Assembly: GCA_029959085.1 (NCBI GenBank)
Contig: JARWIR010000010.1
Location: forward strand, 34,650,731-34,714,730
Direction: 5' to 3'
DNA length: 64,000 nt
Origin: Nemophila menziesii
Taxonomy: Eukaryota; Streptophyta; Magnoliopsida; Boraginales; Hydrophyllaceae
Shown: one piece after another, positions 36,031 to 44,882 of the stretch
How positions within the stretch are numbered: position 1 is the first letter of the stretch
How the letters are laid out: each line of letters begins with the position of its first letter
Notes under the pieces: generated by a model
Databases searched by the model: none
What the model saw: only the letters and a program-made list of their open reading frames with translations
What the model was told of the DNA's origin: nothing
Program-made: the position numbers and the translations under genes

Positions 36031-36437
36031 ACTCTTGAAATTGGTAACTCTTGATCATAGGTGGAACAAGCTTTATTTGGGTTAGGAATTATGTTAGGAT
36101 GATAATTCTCTATGTGGGTATGATGGAATCAAGCTTTGATGATATGGGTTTAAGGAATTGTTGGATGAATTTTGAAAATCTAGGCTCTTGATTCATGGAT
36201 TCTAGGTGTTTTGATATGATTTGGATGATTGAATTCTTCTTTGTAATGATGTAGGAAAGGATTTGGATGTAAATTCATGGTGGTTTGGTAGTGATTTGAT
36301 GTTAGGTGAAGGTTTGTTGAAACTTTAATGGAGTTAGGAGAGGTTTGGAGAATAAAGTGAGTCTTAAGGATTGAGAAATTCGGACTAGAACTCACCTCCT
36401 CTTCTTTATAACCTAAAAACGCAACTTTTTTTCTTTC

Positions 36438-36705
36438 TCCAGCGGTGCTGGCCGGTATACCGCCCATACGGGCCGGCATACCGGTGCTGCTTGTTCTTGA
36501 AACTCATGCTTCGGGAAAAAACATGAATCGCATACACGAAGGCTCGGGTTTTGTCTTGGCCGGCATACCGACGGAATGGCCCGGTATACCGGTGCGGTCA
36601 GCTTTCGAAATTCAACTCTCGAAAAATAACACGAGACACGTACACGAGGGCTCGTGTATTTGACCCGCCGGCTTACCGGCCGTGTGACCGGCATACCGGC
36701 GATCA
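36438..36705 (-). repeat. GC-rich palindromic tandem array of element B
   Basis: About 2.3 units of roughly 110 bp. Each carries palindromic CCGGTATACCGG / GGCCGGCATACCG motifs, then a less GC-rich part with CTCGTGT / CACGAG. It lies between the integrase tail and ORF3, the same place as the array in A, but with a different core motif. Open frames across it on both strands are by-products of composition. Confidence 0.8.
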
Positions 36706-36914
36706 AATCTGAATATGCCAAACAAATTGTTTTTCCTCCCAAACTCGATTTCTTTAATACCTGAACATCAAAATCACTAATACCTTTCTCAAATATGCAA
36801 TATCAAATAAAAACAACTAATCTAAACTAAAATATAACAACATAAATTACTATGGGATGTCTCCTGTAGGGCACTTTTGTTTAACGTCTTTTAAAGTTAG
36901 ACGAGTTACCTCGG

Positions 36915-37842
36915 TTATTTCTTTTTATAGCCTCCCCAGCAGTGAGTAAGGTGATTAACACTTACCAACTTGAGCTTGCGGCCCTTGATAGCTTTTATTT
37001 CTACCACTCCTTCTGAGATGATTTGCGTGATAATGTATGGCCCTATCCAAGAACGGTTATGTTTGGGAAAGGGAGGTTTCCAGGTTACCTCGTCTCCCAC
37101 CCCAAATTCAATTTATTTTCCCATGGTTTCTTTGGAGCTTACAGGTTCTGGCATCTTGGTTACAGTTCTGATTGGATATAGTTCTTGTGACTTCTTTTTC
37201 TTCTTCTTTCCCAAAACATAGAATGTTTCAGAATCATCGTCAATACTCAATACTAAGAGTCACGGTTCCTTCATTCACATTCACTATGGTGTCGCTGGTG
37301 GCTAGGAATGGATGCCCAAGAATGAATGGGACATTCTTATCCGCTTTATAGTCAAGAATAATAAAGTCAGTGGGAATAACAAGGTTACCTACTTGGACGA
37401 GCACGTCTTTGATTACTCCCCACGGCTTTGTTGTTGATTGATCCGCAAGTTGTAAAATTACGGATGTCGGTTTCGCATCACTAATACCAATCTTCTCGAA
37501 TACACTTTTGGGCATGATATTCACACTTTCTCCTAAATCACACATGGATTTTCCATAAAATATACCACCTATTTTGATTGAAAGGTTAAACTCTCCCAGA
37601 TCTTTACGCTTCGGTGGTAATCTTCTTTGAACTCGTGCTGATACCCCTTTATTGATTTCTACAGACTTGGCTCTTTTGAACCTTTCCTAATTGGATATTG
37701 CCTCCATAAAGAATCGATCATAGTCTCGCCTTCCTTTCATAGCTTCGAGTAAAGGGACGTTAATTTTCACTTGTTCCAACGCCTCCATACACTTCTCTTG
37801 TTGCTCCTTTACGGGATCATAGAAATGTAGAGTGGTTGTCAT
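36915..37842 (-). pseudogene. Element B ORF2: protease joined to integrase tail
   Basis: It starts at ATG 37842-37840, overlapping the gag stop as ATGA, in the -1 frame relative to gag. The linker has EALEQVKINVPLLEAMKG, typical before Athila-group proteases, with a stop near 37690. The retropepsin core at 37545-37240 has MCDLGESVNIMPKSVFEK, TSVILQLADQS, GVIKDVLVQVGN and VPFILGHPFLATS. It then breaks frame and passes through a KEEEKEV-type linker to VGDEVTWKPPF and SWIGPYIITQII, LVSVNHLTHCWGGYKKK (37100-36915), an integrase C-terminal GPY/F-like tail. No RT, RNase H or integrase core lies between. Confidence 0.8.
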
Positions 37843-38063
37843 ACTCTACTTCTCTCTTCAATTCTTGATTCATCAAACACTCTTGGCTTCTTAATCTCAC
37901 CTTGTTCAACCTCTTCAACCCAATCTTCAACAATTATCTCATCTAAGTTCATCCTATCTACGCTTGACGAGTTTGGTAGAACATCCCCTTTTGATGGAGA
38001 TGGTAGCGCTTGAACGATTATCTCGTTGTGTTCTTTCATATTTTGAGCTTGAAGACTAATAGT
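37839..38063 (-). pseudogene. Element B gag, 3' part
   Basis: The continuation of gag after element A's insertion site. It reads in the same frame as the part ending at 48000 and gives an acidic tail (EIIVEDWVEEVEQGEIKK) ending in a TGA that overlaps the ORF2 ATG. The acidic C-terminal extension parallels the glutamate-rich tail of A's gag. Confidence 0.8.
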
Positions 38064-39589
38064 TGATGTCTCTTCATTTGTGATAGATTAATGTTAGGAT
38101 GAGACATCATTTTAAGTGATTTAGAAGTCAATAATGTCGATTTTCTTGAGTTTTAGTGCACTTTCCTATTTTGAGTCTTGATTTGTAGAATTATTATTTT
38201 TAGAGCATATTGGGTTTAATTGTTTATTTAGTGTGTAGCTTTAAAGATAATTATGGAGCTTAATTAGTGTCCAAGTCAAATACAACAACTTATGGAAAGA
38301 GATTTGCATGGTAATTGGAGATAAGGAAAGAAAAGCTAAAAAGATGGAAAAGGAAAAGCTGCCTAAATCTGGGATTCTGCATACACGTCCAAAGATAGGC
38401 GTTTTTACCTAAGAAAGAGGCCGATTTTGGTGATTTCCTTCTAACGGGTCTAGATAATTCTGTTGCGATTCTTTTGGTATCTTATGGAGCAAAATCCGAC
38501 CAATAACGAAGAAGATATGCTCAAAACGGTGCAGCAGTGTTTATCTTTATTTCCATACGAATTTGAGTTGGGCTAGAAGTCCATTACCTTAACTCTTCCT
38601 CAAGAAAACGAATTAGGTCTTCTAAGCACCTATAAATACACCCTTATATCACTTGTAAATCATCCCTGACTCATAGTAATTAGTTCTTAAGGTTTTATTC
38701 TTCCAGTTTATTGTAGAGAGCAAGATGATGTCTTTTGTAATTTCTTTCAGTTTATTTCCTTCAGGTATGAACTAAACCTCCCATAGCTTGGGTTTTGCAT
38801 ATGTATAATCTATGAATTCTAATTCTTCTATCTAAGTTTCTTTGGGAATTATATGTTTTAATCTGATATTAGCTTCTTACTTTATATTTGTTTATGTGTT
38901 TTGATTTAATGTCTTTCCTAGAACTGATCACTTTAGGATTGTTTTAAGAGTAGTTAGATGGTCTCCTTGACAGGGTGTTTAACTATTGAACCACCACATA
39001 ATATCTAGTGTCGGTAGCAGTTCTGACAAAACATACTTCTAACTAGATAGTCATTAGGGTTTGTTTTAACCACCGTATCACCAAGATTACAGTATTTGCT
39101 TAGGGCCTTAGTGGCGTTTGATAACCCTATTTGAAATCACTTCTTGGTTGTGACGTAGCCCCCTTAGTCGCTCTCAAGGTCTAAGCTTGGGGAATTTAGA
39201 ATCCTGACTAAGTATTACCAAGAGCTAATATTCTCCCTTATTAACTAGATTTGTAGATAGAATTAGAAGGATTAGTGCATACTAGCAAAACCTAAGCTAT
39301 ATTTCTCATCTCATATTCTCAATCTTTTACTTTACTGTCTTTATTTTCTTATTTTTAATTGCTATTTTCGATTTCCTACTTGCTTTATTTTCTGTTTTCT
39401 AATTATTTACTTTTACTCGTAATTTCTACTCACGCGATTAACACACTTAAGTCCCTGAGAACGAACTCTACTTATCATTAAAACTTGCATACGTCCTTAA
39501 TACTTGCAGTACTGTGCCTGTCTAGGGTGAGAGTGCGTAGTTTCTTGGCTTAATTTTATCTTATTTTTATCACACCCTAGGCGACACCA
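38064..39589 (+). repeat. Element A 5' LTR
   Basis: TGATGTCTCTTC to GGCGACACCA, 1526 bp. It holds the likely promoter (TATA at 38631), a TAAGTCCCTGAGAACG U5 block near 39448, and ends 6 bp before the primer-binding site. Confidence 0.95.
38631..38640 (+). promoter_or_regulatory. TATA box of element A 5' LTR
   Basis: TATAAATACA, conserved as CTATAAATACACCC in nearly every LTR in the window, about 570 bp into the LTR. Transcription, and so the U3/R border, is expected some 30 bp downstream. The copy in the 3' LTR is at 47040-47049. Confidence 0.7.
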
Positions 39590-39595
39590 AGTTTT

Positions 39596-39613
39596 TGGCG
39601 CCGCTGCCGGGGA
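39596..39613 (+). other. Element A primer-binding site (tRNA-Asp)
   Basis: TGGCGCCGCTGCCGGGGA, 6 bp after the 5' LTR. It is complementary to the 3' end of plant tRNA-Asp (GTC) with at most one mismatch, the site used by Athila-group elements. Confidence 0.85.
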
Positions 39614-39842
39614 CTTGTGTCTCGTTAGCGTGTGGGTTATCTATTTCGAGTTTTAGTTTTTAATTAGTTTTTACTTTTCTGTTTTAGTTTAGTTTTTATT
39701 TTTCCAGATTTACGCTTGTGGTTTGCTTTAGTCTTTTTCAGGTTTCACAGTGTTTAATTCTTGGCCTCCCTTATCGGAGCCTAAGAGGAGCTTCAGACCT
39801 TACAACAAACGAGTCCGTGAGGAATGAGCCTTGAGAAGAGCT

Positions 39843-41861
39843 ATGGCATCCCAACAAGAGCCACCACTTGGTGGAGTTCATCAAGATCCACCAGTAGGAG
39901 GACAGCAATTACCAGTAGGAGGAGACCCACCACTTGGTGCACCTCTCGGTCAACAAGATCCACCACTCGGTGGACAAGAAGGACAACAACTACCAGCAGG
40001 AGGAGGTAATGGGAACAATCCTAATAATCAACAAAACCGAGTTGAACAAGACCTTCCAGGTCTTAATGTACCATTCCATGTTCAACCAATTGGTTACCGC
40101 CCTCCTGAGATTCCGAATATCAAATTTAGACCCGATCCGGGCATGCTCAGTCAGTTTCAAAGTTTCGGACTCTATACTGGTACAGCTATTCAAGATCTGG
40201 TAAAAGCGATTCAGAAGTTCATGCAGATTTGTGATGCCTACATTACTCCTGGCATTACACGCGAGCAACTGTATTGTCATATGTTTTTGTTTTTCTTGAC
40301 CGGAAGAGCTAGCGATTGGCTAGAAAGACAACCACATGGAACCATTCACTCTTGGAGAGAACTTCAAGCCGCATTCTTTAACCGATTTTATCCGAAGAGC
40401 ATGAGACTCAAAGATCAAACCGAGCTTGCAAGATTTTCCCAAGAAGATGGAGAAACAGTGGGAGAAGCATGGACAAGGTTTCAACAAAAATTAACTAGAT
40501 GTCCGCTCCATGGTTATACACCTGCTCTACAACTCGCTATGTTTTATGAAGGTCTAAATGATAAGGGTAGAGAAAAGGTGGATAACATTGGGAAGGGTAA
40601 TTTGGTGTCCATGAATCACAATGAAGCTTCTGAGGTGTTAGAGAATATTATGGAACAAGAAAGAAGTTGGCCTTCAACGCGAGCTTCTGTAGCAAAGACC
40701 CGAGGAACGCTTCGTTTAGATGCAGAAACTGCGAACTCAGCTCAAATATCCTCATTAGAAAATCAAATCAAGGAGCTGAGAATCGCGATGGAGAAGAATT
40801 TAGCCGCTACAAAGGTAGTACAAGAAGCACAAGGTTGTCAACAATGTGGAGGTAACGATCATGTATGGGAAGAGTGCGAATCAAATCTGCAATCTGTTTA
40901 CTTTATATCCAACCGATGGGGCAATCGCAACCATCCGGGTATGCAGTATTCAAATCCACAAGGGGCCGCTAATCCGAGTCATTATCAACCGCGACCCCAG
41001 AACAACTCTTACCAACAGAGAGGTCAGTACCAAAACCAATATCAGAATAGACCTGCTCCTCCACAACAAACTGCTCAAGATGCCTATACCGATTCATTAG
41101 AGCAGAAAGCTTTACCTCAATATCCGCAAGAAGGATCTATGGACAATACACAAATAGTACAAGCTCTAGACCGTTTAAACACAACTCTTAATGCTCAAGA
41201 CGAGAAGGTCAGAGGACATGATGCCATACTTCAGATGCTAACTACTCAAGTGACACAGTTAAACAAAGTGTTAACAAGTGTTGTAGAACAAAAAGAAGTA
41301 AAGGCAATCGAAGGAGGTGAAGACAAGGATGAGTTCGAAGCTTGCAAGGCTATATGCCTTGAGATTGAAAAAGCAAAAGAGGAAGCACCACATGCTGCCA
41401 TTAGTGTCGTGGAGGTTCCCAATACTGAAGAAGAACCAACCGAGTCTAGCCCCGAGGAATCTGACTGCTTAGAAGTTTATATGGAGGACGATCAAGAGAA
41501 AGACGAGTTCATAGAGTTACTGAGGAAGGTGCAAGAGGAAATTCGATCGGTAGTAGAATATGCAGCTGAGTTGGCTAAAGAGAAAGAGGAAGAAGCCTCA
41601 AAGGAGGAATTGAAAGATGAAGTGGCACCTGCTGTGCTAGAAGAGAAAGAAGAAGAGAAGGTGGAATCGCCACCTGTTGTTCAACCAGTGTCATCAACTA
41701 TTCCTGATACAAATCCTAAGGATGACACTGTTCTCAAGACATTTGTAGAGGCGTACCAACCTGAAAAAATATCAACGCCCAAATGCTTGAGATTGCGAAA
41801 AGAGGACTTACACCGCAACAAGTTTATACGCAAATTATCCCTGAGAAAGAGGCGAGTGTAG
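39843..41861 (+). CDS. gag: Element A gag polyprotein
   Basis: 672 codons from ATG 39843 (MASQQE); a nearer upstream ATG at 39824 is in another frame. The N-terminal 60 residues are a proline-, glycine- and glutamine-rich repeat (PPLGG / PVGG). The Retrotrans_gag core spans residues about 120-280: QICDAYITPGITREQLY, GRASDWLERQPHG, FNRFYPKSMRLKDQTELARF, EAWTRFQQKLTR, LHGYTPALQLAMFYEGL. A zinc knuckle CQQCGGNDHVWEEC (CX2CX4HX4C) lies near residue 340. A glutamine- and asparagine-rich stretch follows, then a strongly acidic, glutamate- and lysine-rich tail of about 200 residues. It should form the particle and bind the element RNA. It is fully open, as expected for a young insertion. It overlaps the next ORF by 79 bp. 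Confidence 0.93.
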   Translation: MASQQEPPLGGVHQDPPVGGQQLPVGGDPPLGAPLGQQDPPLGGQEGQQLPAGGGNGNNPNNQQNRVEQDLPGLNVPFHVQPIGYRPPEIPNIKFRPDPGMLSQFQSFGLYTGTAIQDLVKAIQKFMQICDAYITPGITREQLYCHMFLFFLTGRASDWLERQPHGTIHSWRELQAAFFNRFYPKSMRLKDQTELARFSQEDGETVGEAWTRFQQKLTRCPLHGYTPALQLAMFYEGLNDKGREKVDNIGKGNLVSMNHNEASEVLENIMEQERSWPSTRASVAKTRGTLRLDAETANSAQISSLENQIKELRIAMEKNLAATKVVQEAQGCQQCGGNDHVWEECESNLQSVYFISNRWGNRNHPGMQYSNPQGAANPSHYQPRPQNNSYQQRGQYQNQYQNRPAPPQQTAQDAYTDSLEQKALPQYPQEGSMDNTQIVQALDRLNTTLNAQDEKVRGHDAILQMLTTQVTQLNKVLTSVVEQKEVKAIEGGEDKDEFEACKAICLEIEKAKEEAPHAAISVVEVPNTEEEPTESSPEESDCLEVYMEDDQEKDEFIELLRKVQEEIRSVVEYAAELAKEKEEEASKEELKDEVAPAVLEEKEEEKVESPPVVQPVSSTIPDTNPKDDTVLKTFVEAYQPEKISTPKCLRLRKEDLHRNKFIRKLSLRKRRV

Positions 41862-42637
41862 AGATCCCGAAAGAGAACCTAAGGGTTTCAAGAAGAAGTG
41901 AGAAACAGCTGCCTACCAAGCTTAAAGATCCGGGAAGTTTCAACCTCCCTATTCAAATACATGGTAGGCTCAAAGTGAAAGCAATGTACGATGTGGGTTC
42001 TGGTGTGAATCTTATGCCTAAGTCCGTGTTCGAGAGACTTGGACTTCAGAAATCAGAGAAGACTCCAGTAAAGTTGCAGTTTGCTGACAACTCAGTGAAA
42101 AGGACATGGGGAACAGTGGAGGACATCTTAGTCCGTGCAGGTAATATCGCCATTCCTACTGACTTTGTTATACTTGAGTTTGATGCAGATAAGCAGGTTC
42201 CAATCATACTTGGACGGCCTTTCATGGCCACAAGTCAAAGTGTGATCAACTTCCAAGATGGGACCATCACCCTTCATGCTAAGAATGTATCCGAGACTTT
42301 CTACGTCTTGGGTAAGAAACCAAGGAAGTTGGATCCCACAGTGCCTATCATCCACAGCCTTTCATATCACAAAGTCCCTCCTGAGGAGATCCACTTAAAA
42401 CCTATGGATACTGAGCCAAACATTGAGTTTGGGGTTGGCCATGAAGTCCTATGGAAATCCCACAAACGCGAGAACAGGCCACGAAGTTTCAAAGACTCGT
42501 GGATGGGACCATTCATCGTCACTAAGGTTGTTTCAGCCAAGGTGATAGAAATTCGCCCCAAAACTGGGGTCAAGCGCAGATTAGTTGACGTTCATAGCCT
42601 TACTCGTTGTTGGGGAGGCTATATTCGCAAATCTTGA
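41783..42637 (+). CDS. Element A ORF2: aspartic protease fused to integrase C-terminal tail
   Basis: 284 codons in the -1 frame relative to gag. The frame opens at 41765 and the first ATG is 41783. After a linker and KQLPTKLKDPGSFNLPIQI comes a retropepsin-like domain (residues about 60-160): AMYDVGSGVNLMPKSVFERL, TPVKLQFADNS, GTVEDILVRAGN, VPIILGRPFMATS. It uses DVG where classical proteases have DTG/DSG, as Athila-group enzymes use DLG. A spacer of about 60 residues (FYVLGKKPRK) leads straight to a GPY/F-like integrase tail: GHEVLWKSH, SWMGPFIVTKVV, LVDVHSLTRCWGGY. About 900 residues of RT, RNase H and integrase core are absent. Translation may use frameshifting or an internal start. The tail may aid targeting or interaction with a helper integrase (inference). 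Confidence 0.9.
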   Translation: MLEIAKRGLTPQQVYTQIIPEKEASVEIPKENLRVSRRSEKQLPTKLKDPGSFNLPIQIHGRLKVKAMYDVGSGVNLMPKSVFERLGLQKSEKTPVKLQFADNSVKRTWGTVEDILVRAGNIAIPTDFVILEFDADKQVPIILGRPFMATSQSVINFQDGTITLHAKNVSETFYVLGKKPRKLDPTVPIIHSLSYHKVPPEEIHLKPMDTEPNIEFGVGHEVLWKSHKRENRPRSFKDSWMGPFIVTKVVSAKVIEIRPKTGVKRRLVDVHSLTRCWGGYIRKS

Positions 42638-42868
42638 CAGAGGTAACACGTCTAACTTTGAAAGACGTAAAACAAAAGTGCTGTACGGGAGACAACCCGT
42701 AGTTTTTTATGTTTTCATGTCTTTTACATTTTTTAGTTTAAGTTTATTTTAGTTGTTTTTAGTTGACAATGCATGTTTGAGGAAGGTATTAGTGTTTTTG
42801 GTGTGTAGGAATTTGAGAAATCAAGTTAGGGAACGCGAGAAAAATTTTTGGAGCAAAGGAATGCACCC

Positions 42869-43244
42869 CGCGGACTACCCCCACGGACTACCCCATGGTC
42901 CGTGCCCTGGTCCGCGAGGTCAAAACACGTGCCACAGGTTGCACCGCGGGTTTGATCCAGAAACCGGAAAAAAGTTGACCGCGGACTACCCCATGCACCG
43001 CACCATGGTCCGCGCCTCAAAAACACGTGCCACGGGGTAGGTGCCACGGGTATTTTGACGGAGTTAACTACAGAAGGCGCGGTGTACCCTCCGGTACACC
43101 GGACCCTAGTCCGCGAGGCAAAAACACGTGCCACGGGGTCCTACCACGGGTCTCATCCAGTGAGCAAAAATTTTCGAGCATCAGATGTCGCGGACTACCC
43201 TGCGGTACACCCCATGGTCCGCAGGGGTAGTCCGCAGCGCCGCC
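42869..43244 (+). repeat. GC-rich palindromic tandem array of element A
   Basis: About 3.5 units of 99-110 bp starting near 42869, 42979, 43078 and 43188. Each begins CGCGGACTACCC or CGCGGTGTACCC, contains CCATGGTCCGCG or CCTAGTCCGCG, and then (first three) AAACACGTGCCAC. The palindromic G-box core CACGTG recurs at 42926, 43024 and 43125. The last unit ends GGGGTAGTCCGC, the inverse of the unit start. It is strikingly GC-rich in an AT-rich element. Several overlapping ORFs here are artefacts. Confidence 0.85.
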
Positions 43245-43685
43245 AGAGAGAGAGAAAGTTACGGGATTTGTGTATAAAGGAGGTATTATGCTTTTAGTTC
43301 CGAATTTTAGTACCCCAAACCCTCTTTCTTCTCTCCAAAACTCACCTAACTCCATTAAAGCTCATCAAAACCTTCACCAATCACCAAAACACTACCCAAT
43401 CATCAAGAAAAACACAATCAAACCTTCTCTCCACATCATCACAAGAGAGAATAAAACACCCAATCCTCACCAAATCCATTCAAATTGAAAAATCAAAGAG
43501 CCAGATTTTCAAAATTCATCCTACAATTTCTTAAATCCAAGCCAACCCATTACAAATCCACCTCACCCACATAGAGATCATTCATCAATTCATATTTCCT
43601 AAGCCAAATCAAGCTTGTTCAACCATTCATTCAAGAGTTTAAATTTCAAGGGTTGCTAAAGCTTTGAGTTGGGGGTTAATTGAGG
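43245..43685 (+). other. Leader between GC array and ORF3
   Basis: 440 bp. After GAGAGAGAGAAAG and TGTATAAAGGAGG (a TATA-like TATAAAG at 43272) the strand becomes C- and A-rich (AACTCACCTAACTCC) and then holds TTTGAGTTGGGGGT at 43663-43676. The same order is seen in element B (36435-36008). It resembles an independent promoter and 5' UTR for ORF3; that is inference. Confidence 0.45.
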
Positions 43686-44882
43686 ATGACTAATAGAACA
43701 ACAATATTAGCTAACAAGAGGGAGGTGAAGAGTAACAAGGGATTGGATTTAAACAAGAAGAAATAAATTGACAAAAGTGCTAGTTCTAAATCAAAGGGTA
43801 AAGATAAAGTGAAGAAGAGTGGGAAACCTTCGTATGATAGTAATGGTAAAAAGCTTTATTATTATGCAAAGGAGAGAACACAACCTCAACAAGATCTTAT
43901 ACCTATAGAGAAAGTGGATACTTCAAAAGCTTTGAAGATTTCTGCAGAGAAACAGTTAAAAGAACTACCTTTTGCTTATGAGAAAGTATTCAAGGAAGAA
44001 ATTAGAGATGGAGAATACAAGAGATTCTTAGAGCTTGGTGAGAAATTGGGTTGGTCTACGTTCATGGTAAGACGTTCTGAATTATGTCATGAATTAGTTT
44101 TGGAGTTCTATTTAGGCCTCTATAGCCGAGATAGTAATGGTGTTCCGATTAGAGGAAAGTTAGTTCCTTTCACAATTGAGGAGATTAGGAACCACTTCAA
44201 GTTTAAGAAATTGAAAGGTTTTTGCAAATTTGAGGAAGCAGTTGCTAAGCGAAAAATCTTTGATGAGGAATTACTTTTTGAGCATGTATTAGACAAAGAG
44301 AAAGTGCAATCACATAAGGGAGAATTGAAGGCACCCTGGCCTTACAAATATCTTCAAGCAGATGCGCGAATTTGGCACAATTTCCTTGTCCCTAATATCT
44401 TTGGGAACACACGAACTTTGGATGTGACTATGAAGTACGCTCTACTGTTGGACTGTATTTTGAGAGGAGAAGAAGTTGATGTAGCACAGTTGATATATGA
44501 GGAGGTGATACGATTTTCGGTCTCTCCTAAATCGGTTTATAATGTTAAATTTCCAACTATGATCACGTGTCTTGTGCGAAAAGCGAATGTTACATTGGGT
44601 GAAGAAGAGAAACTTGAGTTTAAAGCAAGTTATATTGATAATGCTTGGATAAAGGAAATTCTTCGAAGAGCGGGTTGTACGCAAGTCTCGAAGGAAGAAA
44701 AGGAGGAAAATTGGCAAGAGAAGATGGAGGAGCGTTTAACGAAATTTGAAGCAGCTCAAACTTCCTTAGTCAATGATGTGGCACAAATCAACGCTAATCC
44801 AGTGCACATCATGAAACTCCTTGAGCAATTAACGAAAGGTCCAGCAAATCCTACCTTGGATGTCAATGATGCGAGGCAATAG
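43686..44882 (+). CDS. Element A ORF3: plant transposon-protein family (PF20167 type)
   Basis: Probable start ATG 43686 (MTNRTTIL), supported by the matching start in element B. One in-frame TAA at 43764 interrupts it, after which 371 codons are open to the stop at 44880-44882; no ATG restarts it until about 44064. The N-terminus is lysine-rich. The domain spans the middle: ELVLEFYLGLYSRD, IRGKLVPFTIEEIRNHF, LQADARIWHNFLVPNI, ALLLDCILRGEEVDVAQLIY and FPTMITCLVRKANV. These match the pattern of the plant-specific PF20167 family, found in many TE-linked ORFs with no known activity. The C-terminus is glutamate-rich and probably coiled coil. It sits where Athila elements carry an env-like ORF, but I see no signal peptide or transmembrane segment. 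Whether the early stop is real needs checking. Confidence 0.8.

Noticed and set aside
36180..36742. ORFs of 72-109 codons around the GC array in element B
   Set aside because: Same reason: composition-driven open frames in the palindromic array and its C/A-rich leader.
39824..40009. 61-codon ORF starting at the first ATG before gag, rich in S, T and R
   Set aside because: It is the alternative frame of the PPLGG/PVGG repeat in gag; the gag frame carries the recognised domains.
41764..41770. A-rich stretch GAAAAAATA as a -1 slippery site between gag and ORF2
   Set aside because: In the gag frame it does not fit the X XXY YYZ heptamer, and it precedes the opening of the -1 frame (stop at 41762-41764) by too little to be certain.
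42826..43355. Several overlapping ORFs of 67-102 codons on both strands
   Set aside because: They lie in the GC-rich tandem array, where stop codons are rare by composition; their products are repeats of the array unit.
43686..44882. ORF3 as an env-like protein
   Set aside because: Position fits, but no signal peptide or transmembrane segment is seen, and the conserved blocks match the PF20167-type family.
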